A DNA stretch of 64,000 nucleotides, from positions 248,001-312,000 of the forward strand of contig NZ_CP121647.1 in assembly GCF_029714305.1 (NCBI RefSeq). The letters are read 5' to 3'. This document shows positions 1 to 6,937 of the stretch, in pieces. The notes beneath the pieces were generated by a model. It was not told the DNA's origin. It ran no database searches and saw nothing but the letters and a program-made list of their open reading frames with translations. The position numbers and the translations under genes were made by a program. Position 1 is the stretch's first letter, and every line of letters starts with the position of its first letter. Origin of the DNA: Bradyrhizobium sp. CB3481 (lineage in GTDB: Bacteria > Pseudomonadota > Alphaproteobacteria > Rhizobiales > Xanthobacteraceae).

Positions 1-1
1 G

Positions 2-319
2 GGGCTCAACATGGGGCTGAAGGACGTCGCGGCGCTGGCGGAAGTCGTCGTCGATGCGGCCCGGCTCGGCATCGATCCCGGCCAGGCCGATGTGCTCGAG
101 CGCTACCAGCGCTGGCGGCGCTTCGACACCATGGCGATGGGGCTCGCCACCAACTCGCTGAACTTCCTGTTCTCGAATGAATCGACGCTGCTACGGACCG
201 TGCGCGATATCGGGCTCGGCCTCGTCGACCGCGCGCCGCCGCTGAAAAACCTTTTCATCAAACAGGCGGCGGGACTATCCGGCGAGGTGCCGCGGCTGTT
301 GAAGGGCGAGGCGTTGTAA
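2..319 (+). CDS. UbiH/COQ6-family FAD-dependent hydroxylase (C-terminal part, cut by window edge)
   Basis: Only about the last 105 residues are present; the frame is open from base 2 and the start lies outside the window. The first visible residues, GLNMGLKDVAALAEVV, match the conserved motif near the C-terminal end of the FAD domain in UbiH/UbiF/COQ6 aromatic hydroxylases (usually GLNLGLRDVAAL). The rest is the helical C-terminal tail, with the YQRWRRFDT segment common in this family. Such enzymes hydroxylate ubiquinone precursors at the inner membrane using FAD, NAD(P)H and O2. Which ring position it acts on cannot be told from this fragment. Confidence 0.85.
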   Translation, partial: GLNMGLKDVAALAEVVVDAARLGIDPGQADVLERYQRWRRFDTMAMGLATNSLNFLFSNESTLLRTVRDIGLGLVDRAPPLKNLFIKQAAGLSGEVPRLLKGEAL

Positions 320-330
320 GAGAGCGAATT

Positions 331-414
331 GTAGGATGGGTAGAGCGCAGCGAAACCCATCAACTTTCTTTGCGGCAACGATGATGGGTTTCGCTTGCGC
401 TCTACCCATCCTAC
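331..414. repeat. palindromic intergenic repeat (long hairpin)
   Basis: Two arms of about 31 bases (331-361 and 382-414) are near-perfect reverse complements; the left arm begins GTAGGATGGGTAGAGCGCAG. It lies between two convergent genes (ubiH-like on + and the Trm112-like gene on -), so it could also act as a bidirectional transcription terminator. A related but shorter element beginning GTAGGGTGGGCTGAGCG is at 30405-30489. Confidence 0.8.
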
Positions 415-424
415 GAAAATGGCC

Positions 425-622
425 TCACTCGATCTTCCGCGCCTCTTCCGGCAGCATGATCGGAATGCCGTCGCGGATCGGGTAGGCGAGTTTCGCCGAG
501 CGCGAGATCAGCTCCTGGCGCGCGGAATCAAATTCCAGCGGGCCCTTGGTCACCGGGCAGACCAGGATTTCCAGCAGCTTTGGGTCGACGGTGCCGTCGA
601 GGCGTTCGGGTGAGGCGTTCAT
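425..622 (-). CDS. Trm112 family protein (UPF0434/YcaR-like)
   Basis: A 65-residue protein starting at the ATG at 620-622. It has the family core: [14 protein letters not shown] near residues 17-30, then [13 protein letters not shown] near residues 45-57. In eukaryotes and archaea Trm112 is a small zinc-binding activator of methyltransferases; the short bacterial members keep the beta fold but often lose zinc ligands, and here only one Cys remains. The partner is unknown. It is convergent with the upstream ubiH-like gene, separated by a hairpin repeat, and 49 bases downstream of the TetR gene on the same strand, so the two may share a transcript. Confidence 0.85.
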   Translation of the reverse strand: MNASPERLDGTVDPKLLEILVCPVTKGPLEFDSARQELISRSAKLAYPIRDGIPIMLPEEARKIE

Positions 623-671
623 TTGATGTCTCCGGATCGGCGTGGTGCTTAGCATGGAAGGCCGCCCGATG

Positions 672-1208
672 TCATGACGTCGCCATCCGCACCAATTCGT
701 CCACCACGGCCTGCTGCCGGGCCTTCGGCAGCGCTTGATCCGATAGCGCGAAGCCGAGAAAGGCCCAATAGAGGATCTGCGCGCGGGAGCGGGCGGCCTC
801 GGTTGATAGGCCGGACTGCACCAGTAGGCCCTCCACATAGTTCAGCCGCCGCCGGTCGATCGCCTGCACGGCGGCACGCGCGGCGGCATCGACGCCGGCC
901 CAGCTTCGAACGGCGCGTTCCAGCGTCAGCCGCTCGCCGAACACGCGGCGCAGCAGCAGCGCGAGCGGGTTATCGTCTTTCGACGCCGCCTCGACATTTT
1001 CGATGATCTGCTCGGCGGCGACCTCGTGCCAGCGCGCCAGGACCGCGGCGTGGAACGCGGCGATATCGGCGAAGTGCCAGTAAAAACTGCCGCGCGAGAC
1101 GCGCAGCGTTTTCGCCAGCGGATCGGCCTTCAGCGCGGTGAAGCCGCTGTTGGCCAGCGCCTTCAGGCCCTGATCGACCCAGTCCTTTGCCGAGAGTTGA
1201 TCGCTCAT
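672..1208 (-). CDS. TetR/AcrR family transcriptional regulator
   Basis: A 178-residue protein. The N-terminal 60 residues form a TetR helix-turn-helix ([22 protein letters not shown], then [12 protein letters not shown] around residues 37-48). The C-terminal ligand-binding half is of the type often annotated as TetR_C-like, with no recognisable ligand signature. The start at 1206-1208 gives the usual short N-terminus before the first helix. It is divergent from the small membrane protein gene at 1290; the 81-base gap holds two identical-class inverted repeats placed on the promoter. The likely role is repression of itself and the membrane protein. The inducer is not deducible. Confidence 0.93.
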   Translation of the reverse strand: MSDQLSAKDWVDQGLKALANSGFTALKADPLAKTLRVSRGSFYWHFADIAAFHAAVLARWHEVAAEQIIENVEAASKDDNPLALLLRRVFGERLTLERAVRSWAGVDAAARAAVQAIDRRRLNYVEGLLVQSGLSTEAARSRAQILYWAFLGFALSDQALPKARQQAVVDELVRMATS

Positions 1209-1220
1209 ATGTCCGCCACC

Positions 1221-1234
1221 ATACACTACTGTAT
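1221..1234. promoter_or_regulatory. putative TetR operator 1 (ATACA-N4-TGTAT)
   Basis: The 14-base site ATACACTACTGTAT is an inverted repeat ATACA/TGTAT with a 4-base centre. It lies 12 bases upstream of the TetR start codon on the minus strand and overlaps the -35 box (TTGACA, 1234-1239) of the divergent gene. The same pattern occurs again at 1264-1277, with the centres 43 bases apart, about four helical turns. Confidence 0.7.
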
Positions 1235-1262
1235 TGACAAGCGCCACAAGACGGCGCATAAC
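1234..1262 (+). promoter_or_regulatory. sigma70-type promoter of the small membrane protein gene
   Basis: A perfect -35 box TTGACA (1234-1239), a 17-base spacer and a -10-like CATAAC (1257-1262). Transcription would begin near 1269, inside the second operator. The leader would be only about 20 bases, with GGAGG at 1278-1282 seven bases before the ATG at 1290. Confidence 0.6.
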
Positions 1263-1278
1263 CATACAGTGCTGTATG
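1263..1278. promoter_or_regulatory. putative TetR operator 2 (perfect palindrome CATACAG-TG-CTGTATG)
   Basis: A 7-base-arm perfect inverted repeat with a 2-base centre. Its inner part again reads ATACA-N4-TGTAT, as in the site at 1221-1234. It covers the predicted transcription start of the gene at 1290 and touches its ribosome binding site, which is a classic repression position. Confidence 0.7.
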
Positions 1279-1289
1279 GAGGCGTCTCG

Positions 1290-1640
1290 ATGCGCGATCT
1301 CATCCTGCAATGCGCCGGCGTCGCCGGCATAGCCGTGGCTCTGATTCATGGGGTGCTGGGCGAAACCAAGGTGTTCGCCAAGGCGACCATCCAGCCGGAG
1401 AGCCTGCGCACGCTGATCCGACTGGTGTGGCAGGCGGGCACGGTGGCCTGGATCGGCGGCGGTGTGCTGCTGATCGCCGCGCCCTCGCTCGGATCGGAGA
1501 GCGCGCGGCACTGGATCGTTGGGACGATCGTCGCGGTCTATGCGTTTGCCGCCGCCGCCAATGCCTGGTGGTCGCGCGGCCGCGGCTTTGGATGGAAAGC
1601 GCTCGGCGCCGTCGTCGTGCTCGCGGTCGCTGGCTATTGA
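1290..1640 (+). CDS. small integral membrane protein, TetR-controlled, function unknown
   Basis: A 116-residue protein with about four hydrophobic segments (roughly residues 4-22, 43-64, 74-92 and 101-116). I do not recognise a named family with confidence. The start ATG is preceded by GGAGG seven bases away; the longer upstream frame runs through the regulator and operators and is not used. The protein ends at residue Y116, directly at the end of a hydrophobic stretch. Divergence from a TetR regulator with paired operators suggests it is inducible, for example a small efflux or membrane-stress protein. That is inference only. Confidence 0.75.
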   Translation: MRDLILQCAGVAGIAVALIHGVLGETKVFAKATIQPESLRTLIRLVWQAGTVAWIGGGVLLIAAPSLGSESARHWIVGTIVAVYAFAAAANAWWSRGRGFGWKALGAVVVLAVAGY

Positions 1641-1644
1641 AGCG

Positions 1645-2319
1645 CTATTGCAATCCAGTGTCGCCGCTGGTGCGCTTCTTGGCGAGGTCCATCTCGGTCA
1701 CAGCGATCAGGATCTCGGCGCGGGTTTTCAGGTCGGGTGCTTCCAGCATCGCCTGCTTCTCCGCCGGACCATAAGGCGACATCATCGCGAGCGCATTGAC
1801 CAGCGCCTCGTTCGGCGCGCTCTCGATGCCTTCCCAATCCACCTTCAGATTGTTGGCGTTGAGAAAGTCGGTCAGCACGTCGAGCAGGGCGGTGCGGTCG
1901 ACGTCCTCTTCGCCCTTGCGTGCGACGAAATCGTCGGCATAGGGGAAGAAGTCCACCTTGCATTGCCGGTACGCCGTCAGAGCTGCGATTTCCTCCACCA
2001 CCTTGAAGCGGGCGACGCCGGTGAGCTCGAGGATGTAGCGGCCATCGCCGGATTCGGCGAGCTGGGTGATGCGACCGACGCAGCCGACCCGGAACAGCTC
2101 GGGCTTTGCCTCGTCCCTGGTGTGGGAAATATCCGGCTGGATCATCCCGATCAGCCGGTGCCCGTCACGCAGCGCATCGTCCACCATCGCCAGATAACGC
2201 GGCTCGAAAATATTGAGCGGCATCTGGCCGCGCGGCAGCAACAGCGCGCCCGGCAACGGAAACACCGGAATGATTTCGGGAAGCTCGCCGGGTCCGCGGT
2301 ATTCGGCATTGATCGGCAT
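1645..2319 (-). CDS. LON-substrate-binding-domain protein (Lon N-terminal domain only)
   Basis: A 224-residue protein consisting of the N-terminal substrate-binding domain of Lon protease: IIPVFPLPGALLLPRGQMPL at about residues 16-35, IFEPRYLAMVDDAL next, and G.IVGRITQLAESGDGRYILELTGVARFKV-type strands following. There is no AAA+ module and no Ser-Lys protease domain. These stand-alone proteins are common in alphaproteobacteria; a role in proteolysis or as an adaptor is assumed from the domain. It lies 153 bases downstream of the thioredoxin gene on the same strand, a pairing that may be co-transcribed. Confidence 0.9.
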   Translation of the reverse strand: MPINAEYRGPGELPEIIPVFPLPGALLLPRGQMPLNIFEPRYLAMVDDALRDGHRLIGMIQPDISHTRDEAKPELFRVGCVGRITQLAESGDGRYILELTGVARFKVVEEIAALTAYRQCKVDFFPYADDFVARKGEEDVDRTALLDVLTDFLNANNLKVDWEGIESAPNEALVNALAMMSPYGPAEKQAMLEAPDLKTRAEILIAVTEMDLAKKRTSGDTGLQ

Positions 2320-2407
2320 GGGCAGTCCCGGTCAGTTCGCTGGTTCGGTGCGTGTTCTCTTCACAAAACGACGTCCCACAGTTGGGAATACGCGCTATTC
2401 GTCTGAA

Positions 2408-2475
2408 CATGATCTTGTCGGAAAACCGGTATCCACTTTGCGCTACGCGGCCGTTCCGGTCCGGATCATGCTCTA
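2408..2475. repeat. mosaic intergenic repeat (GGAAAACCGGT ... CATGCTCTA type)
   Basis: Contains TCTTGTCGGAAAACCGGT and ends in GGATCATGCTCTA. The same two blocks occur in the hemD-mic60 gap (33870-33917), and an inverted relative is at 63433-63480. The terminal CTA supplies the stop codon (TAG on the minus strand, 2473-2475) of the thioredoxin gene, so the element reaches into coding sequence. Confidence 0.65.
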
Positions 2476-3396
2476 GGAGAAGAGTATCGTCGATAGTCGC
2501 CTTCGTCCTTCAACCGTTGCTTCGTCGGCGCCGCCCCAGGCCTCGAAGAACTGCACCAGCTGCTTGCGGGCGCCGTCATCGTTCCATTTGCGGTCGCGCT
2601 TGACGATCTCCAACAGCTGGTTGGTCGCCTCCGCGCGCTTGCCGAGGGCATTGAGCGCGGTCGCGAGATCGAATCGCGCCTGATGATCGAGCGGATTTGC
2701 GGCAACCTTCTGTTCAAGCTCGGTCACCGGACCCAGTGCCTTCGCTTGCTCGGCGAGGTCGATCGAGGCCTGCACGGCCTTGACCGCGGCGTCGTTGCGC
2801 TTGGATTCCGGCACCATTGCCAGCGTCTGCTTGGCCTGCTCGACGGCGCCCGTCGTGACATAGCATTTGGCAAGCCCAGCCAGCGCCGGGATGTTGGTGG
2901 CATCGAAACCAAGGATCTCGGCATAGATCTGGGCGGCCGCGGCGGGGTCGCCCTCCGCCAGCACGGCCTCGGCCTCTTTGAGGATTTCCGCGATATTCGG
3001 CTCGCCCGGCGCGGTCACGCCCTTGGTGATCTTCTCGATGAAGGCATTGACCTGGCTCTCCGGCACCGCGCCCATGAAACCGTCGGCGGGCTGGCCATTG
3101 ACGAACGCAATAACGGCCGGGATCGACTGGATGCCCATCTGGCCCGGGATCGCCGGGTGCTGGTCGATGTTCATCTTGACCAGCTTGACCTTGCCCTTGG
3201 CGGCGCGGACCGCCTTTTCGAGCACCGGCGTGAGCTGCCGGCAGGGACCGCACCACTCCGCCCAGAAATCGATCAGCACCGGCTGGCGCTTCGATTCCTC
3301 GATGACGTCCTTCATAAAGGTCTGGGTGGTCGTTTCCTTGATCAGATCGGATGCTGCCTGCGGTGCCGGGCCGCCGCCCTGCTCAACTATCGTCAC
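2473..3396 (-). CDS. thioredoxin fused to TPR region (YbbN/CnoX-like)
   Basis: A 307-residue protein. Residues 20-125 form a thioredoxin fold with the active site WCGPC (Cys49, Cys52) and a cis-Pro loop (SIPAVIAF). Residues 135-290 are TPR-type helices, giving the YbbN/CnoX architecture of a redox-linked chaperone that delivers clients to GroEL/DnaK. Unlike the E. coli protein, both active-site cysteines are kept, so reductase activity is expected. The start is GTG (3394-3396) with GAGGA four bases upstream; no ATG lies before the fold. The final residues and stop come from an intergenic repeat (2408-2475), so the C-terminal end may differ from relatives. Confidence 0.92.
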   Translation of the reverse strand: MTIVEQGGGPAPQAASDLIKETTTQTFMKDVIEESKRQPVLIDFWAEWCGPCRQLTPVLEKAVRAAKGKVKLVKMNIDQHPAIPGQMGIQSIPAVIAFVNGQPADGFMGAVPESQVNAFIEKITKGVTAPGEPNIAEILKEAEAVLAEGDPAAAAQIYAEILGFDATNIPALAGLAKCYVTTGAVEQAKQTLAMVPESKRNDAAVKAVQASIDLAEQAKALGPVTELEQKVAANPLDHQARFDLATALNALGKRAEATNQLLEIVKRDRKWNDDGARKQLVQFFEAWGGADEATVEGRRRLSTILFS

Positions 3397-3405
3397 GGTA
3401 TCCTC

Positions 3406-3431
3406 GCCTGATGTCTTGGCCTGATGTCTTG
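3406..3431. repeat. 13-base tandem duplication in the thioredoxin gene leader
   Basis: GCCTGATGTCTTG occurs twice in direct succession, starting ten bases upstream of the GTG start of the thioredoxin-TPR gene. It lies just before the ribosome binding site in the mRNA leader. Confidence 0.8.
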
Positions 3432-3671
3432 CGAATGCTTGTCGGGAACGGGGGTCGTTCTAGCACGTCCCGGAACCAAGTTCTCGTCAGCTAGATGGCG
3501 GCTTGGCCACAAAATTCAATTGGCCGCAGCCCGCCGGCCCGTCCCCTGGTCCGGGTTCCGAATCGCACCTTCCGATGCCGGTCGGCCCGTCCGGATGTCG
3601 TTTCGAGCGGTTCGAGCCCATTTGTTAATGAAATCGGACCAATCTGATGTCATCCAATTGCGTTCGGACTG

Positions 3672-3700
3672 TTGCATTCACGGTCCGCATTTGGCATAGG
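3672..3700 (+). promoter_or_regulatory. candidate promoter of tRNA-Gly
   Basis: TTGCAT (3672-3677), 17-base spacer, CATAGG (3695-3700). The predicted start near 3707 would give a 30-base 5' leader to the tRNA. Boxes are moderate matches only. Confidence 0.4.
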
Positions 3701-3737
3701 TCTGCCGTTGACGGCGCGCGTCGCCGCCATCTCGGAT

Positions 3738-3812
<75 letters not shown>

Positions 3813-3840
3813 GATTTCTTCAAATCGCTGGTACCGTATC

Positions 3841-3875
3841 AAACGACAGGCCGCCTTCTTGGCGGCCTTTCGTTT
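3841..3875 (+). terminator. Rho-independent terminator after tRNA-Gly
   Basis: The stem AGGCCGCC / GGCGGCCT (3848-3855 and 3861-3868) has a TTCTT loop and is followed by TTTCGTTT. Outer AAACGA/TCGTTT blocks extend the symmetry, so it may also end transcription of the convergent DUF2235 gene. Confidence 0.8.
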
Positions 3876-3908
3876 GCGGCTCATGCCGTTGGGTCCATCG
3901 GCAGCCGC

Positions 3909-6524
3909 TCACCTCGGAAGGCGATACACCCAGATCCTGGCCTTGCCTGAACTCACGTCCTGAAACATCTTCGGGAAGACAGCGCTGACCGGTTTGTTCA
4001 GATAAACGAACAATTGCCCGTCGCGGGTCGCCCGGAATTTTTCGTCGAGGCGGCCGTTGGTCGGCTCGCTGTCGAGGAAGTTCTCCTCATTGCCGGTCTC
4101 GCCATAGCGAAGGATGACGTGGCCGAAGGGGCGGTCGAGCGTCCGCTTGAGGGGATAGGCGGCCGCCAGCAGGACAAAACGCCCGAGCCCCGCGGCTGAG
4201 CCGAGCACACCGTCATTCTTCCAATCGGGAAGGAAGGCGCGGAGCGGCATTCCGCCGGGGCCGGACGAGGCGCCGAGGAATCGCCAGTCGCCGTCCTTCT
4301 CCAGGATGAACTGATATTGTGCGCGCCGTTCCAGCTTGATGCCGACCGGCGTGCACAGATCGGCGGTGTTGAATTCGGCGACATGGATGCGGCACGCCGC
4401 CGAGGCGCAAGTATTCGGAAGAAGGCCACCGTCGGCGTTGCGCTTGCACAGCTTCAAATCGTCGGGATCGCAGACGTCGAGCGTCACCGGCTGCTCCGCC
4501 GGCTTGCAGAAATCGCCGAGGCTGTCGCGGATGTTGAAGAGATAGTGGCTGGCAAGGATGATGCCACCGATCAGGAAAGTGACCGCGAAAAATGCCGGCG
4601 CAACCTTGAGCTTAATATCGCTGATGAATTGCCGGTAGGCATCCTTCAGCCTAAAGCGCGCGATCATGCGGTCGCTCAGCAGCATCGTAATCAGGATGAC
4701 GAAGGCGAAAAACTGGAAATAGGGATGCGTGATCCGGTCGACCAAGGTCTGCGGCGAGGCAGGCAAATCAGGCACATCAAAGCCAAACCAGCTCGGCACT
4801 GGATACAGCGTGACGAACAGCAAGATGACGAAAAGCGCAATCGGAAGTCCGACCGCACTGCTGCGCGCTTTGGTTTCGCCTCGATGCAGGTCGACCTTTC
4901 CAAGGCTCGTCCGCCACGCCTGGCGCATCTGATCGGTGATCCGGCTTCGAAGGCTGACGCTCAGCCATAGCAGCAGCGCGACAAGGCCGGCGCAAAGCAC
5001 GAACCACAGCGGCTCGCGCGCGTAGGCGTTGATCCAACGGGACGCCGCGCCCGGCAGCGCGAGGCCGACCATGCGAATGACGTCGGAAAGCGGCCGCAAC
5101 GGCGAGGCGAACTCGGCCTGGGCCGGCGCGTTGGATGTCAGCGGATAGGTCAACAGATAAAACGAGGCGATGACGGTCAGGAAATAGATGATGCGCCGCC
5201 GCCAGATCGAGCTTCCGACGACGTGCTCCTGGGTGAACTCGCGCTGGCGGGCGGAAGCCGCCGTTTCATATTTCGGTTTGTCCGGTGGAACGATCAGCCT
5301 GTCTGGCGCGACGATCTTCTCGTCGTAGGTCAGTATTTCGTAACTCGGCGGCAATCCGACCGGCGCGTAGAGATGCGCATCGACGGCGATCCGGTCGAAA
5401 ACGCTTTCGTGGATCTTCGGCGTTTCGATTTTGACGCAGTCGCGCTTGTCCTCGGAAAATTTCGTGTCCGAAAGCGCGGCGACGCTTCGCGGCCCATAGC
5501 GGTAGTAGCCGCCCAGCCCATTCCGCGAATCGTAGATGCGGCCGTCCTTGTCCTGCGTCGAGCGCACCCGGGTGAAGGCGTCGGGATCGGCGCCGGGCGC
5601 TTCCTTCAAGGTCAGCCCGCGGCGGCGCGCTTCCGACAGGATCCACGTCAGCGACACATGAGCGAGCGAGTCATCCGGATATCCGCCGCCCACATTGGAG
5701 TGAACGCCGGCGAACCAGACCTGGGTAATCCGGTTCGGTTGGGTTTCCGGACTCTCGTCCCATAATAGCGGATGGAAGGTGGTGCGCTCGTCGTCCAGCG
5801 ACAGCGCGTGGCAGGCCTTGCGGACCAGCGGATGCAGCTGCCGGTCTGGCAGTTCGAGCGGCCACAGGTAGCGGCTGACGCCGCGCGTCATCTCGTCGAT
5901 TGGCAGGCCGTAGGCGGCAACGGTATCCCACAGGCCGAGGAAAGCGACATGGTCGACCGGCCGTTCATTCTTGTCGTGCTTGGCGGAGACGAACAGGTTG
6001 CGCAGCTTGCGAAACGGCCATTCGACCTGAAACCGCGACTTGAACGATTCTGCCCGATGGGCCCGATAGGCCGCGGCGACTTTTCGATCGAGTTCTTCCT
6101 CGGTGCGGTAACTCACCAGCCCCTGTTCGCAGATCAGGCCGTTGACCACGCGGATGGTAAAGGCGCCACGGCTAAAGCCGAACGCGAAGATATCGTCGCT
6201 CTGCCAGGGGCCGTATTGCTCCGGCCGGTTCTCGGCCTTCGCCGCCGCGGCTTCAAGCCGGAGGTAGTCGAGATGCGAGCGATAATTGCGGCAGGCGAAC
6301 TTGTAGATGTCGAGCACGTTGCGCTTCAGGCCGAAGCCGAAGGCACCGCCGAGGATTGCGAACGGCTTGAAGGAGGAGGTGCCGACGCCGTCGTCGTAGA
6401 ACGCAATCTGCTGCGAGCTCGTCAGGTCCAGCGATTCGAAGACGCGCCAGACATTGGTTCGCCAGACCTTGCCGGCCGAATTGCCGGTGCCGTCTGAGAG
6501 CAAAATGATCCGCTTGTTGGCCAT
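3909..6524 (-). CDS. DUF2235-domain hydrolase with membrane-spanning C-terminal half
   Basis: An 871-residue protein. Residues 1-400 are a DUF2235 alpha/beta-hydrolase domain like that of Tle1-type phospholipases: it opens RIILLSDGTGNS, and the likely catalytic triad is Ser118 in GFSRG, Asp200 in GLWDT and His275 in GVHSNVGGGY. Hydrophobic segments near residues 444-463, 506-524, 560-582, 603-622 and 643-665 form a membrane region. The last ~200 residues are soluble and contain a Cys-rich stretch (CKPAEQ...CDPDDLKLC...TCASAAC). No VgrG, PAAR, adaptor or immunity gene is adjacent, so a housekeeping lipid or ester hydrolase at the inner membrane is as likely as a secreted effector. The ATG start is directly before the domain. 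Confidence 0.85.
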   Translation of the reverse strand: MANKRIILLSDGTGNSAGKVWRTNVWRVFESLDLTSSQQIAFYDDGVGTSSFKPFAILGGAFGFGLKRNVLDIYKFACRNYRSHLDYLRLEAAAAKAENRPEQYGPWQSDDIFAFGFSRGAFTIRVVNGLICEQGLVSYRTEEELDRKVAAAYRAHRAESFKSRFQVEWPFRKLRNLFVSAKHDKNERPVDHVAFLGLWDTVAAYGLPIDEMTRGVSRYLWPLELPDRQLHPLVRKACHALSLDDERTTFHPLLWDESPETQPNRITQVWFAGVHSNVGGGYPDDSLAHVSLTWILSEARRRGLTLKEAPGADPDAFTRVRSTQDKDGRIYDSRNGLGGYYRYGPRSVAALSDTKFSEDKRDCVKIETPKIHESVFDRIAVDAHLYAPVGLPPSYEILTYDEKIVAPDRLIVPPDKPKYETAASARQREFTQEHVVGSSIWRRRIIYFLTVIASFYLLTYPLTSNAPAQAEFASPLRPLSDVIRMVGLALPGAASRWINAYAREPLWFVLCAGLVALLLWLSVSLRSRITDQMRQAWRTSLGKVDLHRGETKARSSAVGLPIALFVILLFVTLYPVPSWFGFDVPDLPASPQTLVDRITHPYFQFFAFVILITMLLSDRMIARFRLKDAYRQFISDIKLKVAPAFFAVTFLIGGIILASHYLFNIRDSLGDFCKPAEQPVTLDVCDPDDLKLCKRNADGGLLPNTCASAACRIHVAEFNTADLCTPVGIKLERRAQYQFILEKDGDWRFLGASSGPGGMPLRAFLPDWKNDGVLGSAAGLGRFVLLAAAYPLKRTLDRPFGHVILRYGETGNEENFLDSEPTNGRLDEKFRATRDGQLFVYLNKPVSAVFPKMFQDVSSGKARIWVYRLPR

Positions 6525-6937
6525 ACGGACGCTCGCTCACGCGCGGTCGCATCAGACCGACGTTCAGTTGAGAGCATACGGAAAGTCTCTCAGGGATTGA
6601 TCCGGCCCACTATGAAATGGACCACAGTTGGCCCATTCGTTTGTCGACCAGGATGAGGCCGCGCGATGTGGCGCGCCGCCCACTCGCGCGCCTTGCCCGC
6701 GGGATAGCGCACGTTTGCCCGTGGCAATATTGCGATGCAGCGGCCGCAGACGCAAAACGCAGCAAGCCGCTTGGCAATCCGTCTCAAATTTTTGCCGATC
6801 GCGTCGAGCCGAGCCGGTTGCGCTTCTTTCCCGAAGCGGATGTGCTACGGTTTTCTCGTCTGTTGCACCTCACCAGACCAATTCGTCTCTCAATAATAAC
6901 AGGCGCAGCCGCCAGGCTGCCTTACGGGAGTGACGCG
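6525..6937. other. 413-base divergent intergenic region
   Basis: It separates the DUF2235 gene (minus) from the sorbosone-dehydrogenase-like gene (plus) and must hold both promoters. I see no strong -35/-10 pair and no large inverted repeat. Two overlapping minus-strand frames (6564-6755 and 6590-6787) start at TTG without ribosome binding sites and are not accepted as genes. A plus-strand frame running into the dehydrogenase from 6617 is also not accepted, because the signal peptide starts at 6938. Confidence 0.5.

Larger units (their letters stand above)
3397..3737. other. intergenic region between thioredoxin and tRNA-Gly
   Basis: This 341-base gap has no convincing gene. It holds the 5' region of the thioredoxin gene (minus strand), a 13-base tandem duplication at 3406-3431 and a candidate tRNA promoter at 3672-3700. 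Short open frames here have no ribosome binding site and no recognisable protein features. Confidence 0.6.

Noticed and set aside
6564..6787. Two overlapping minus-strand small frames in the 413-base gap
   Set aside because: Both start at TTG without ribosome binding sites and have no recognisable features.
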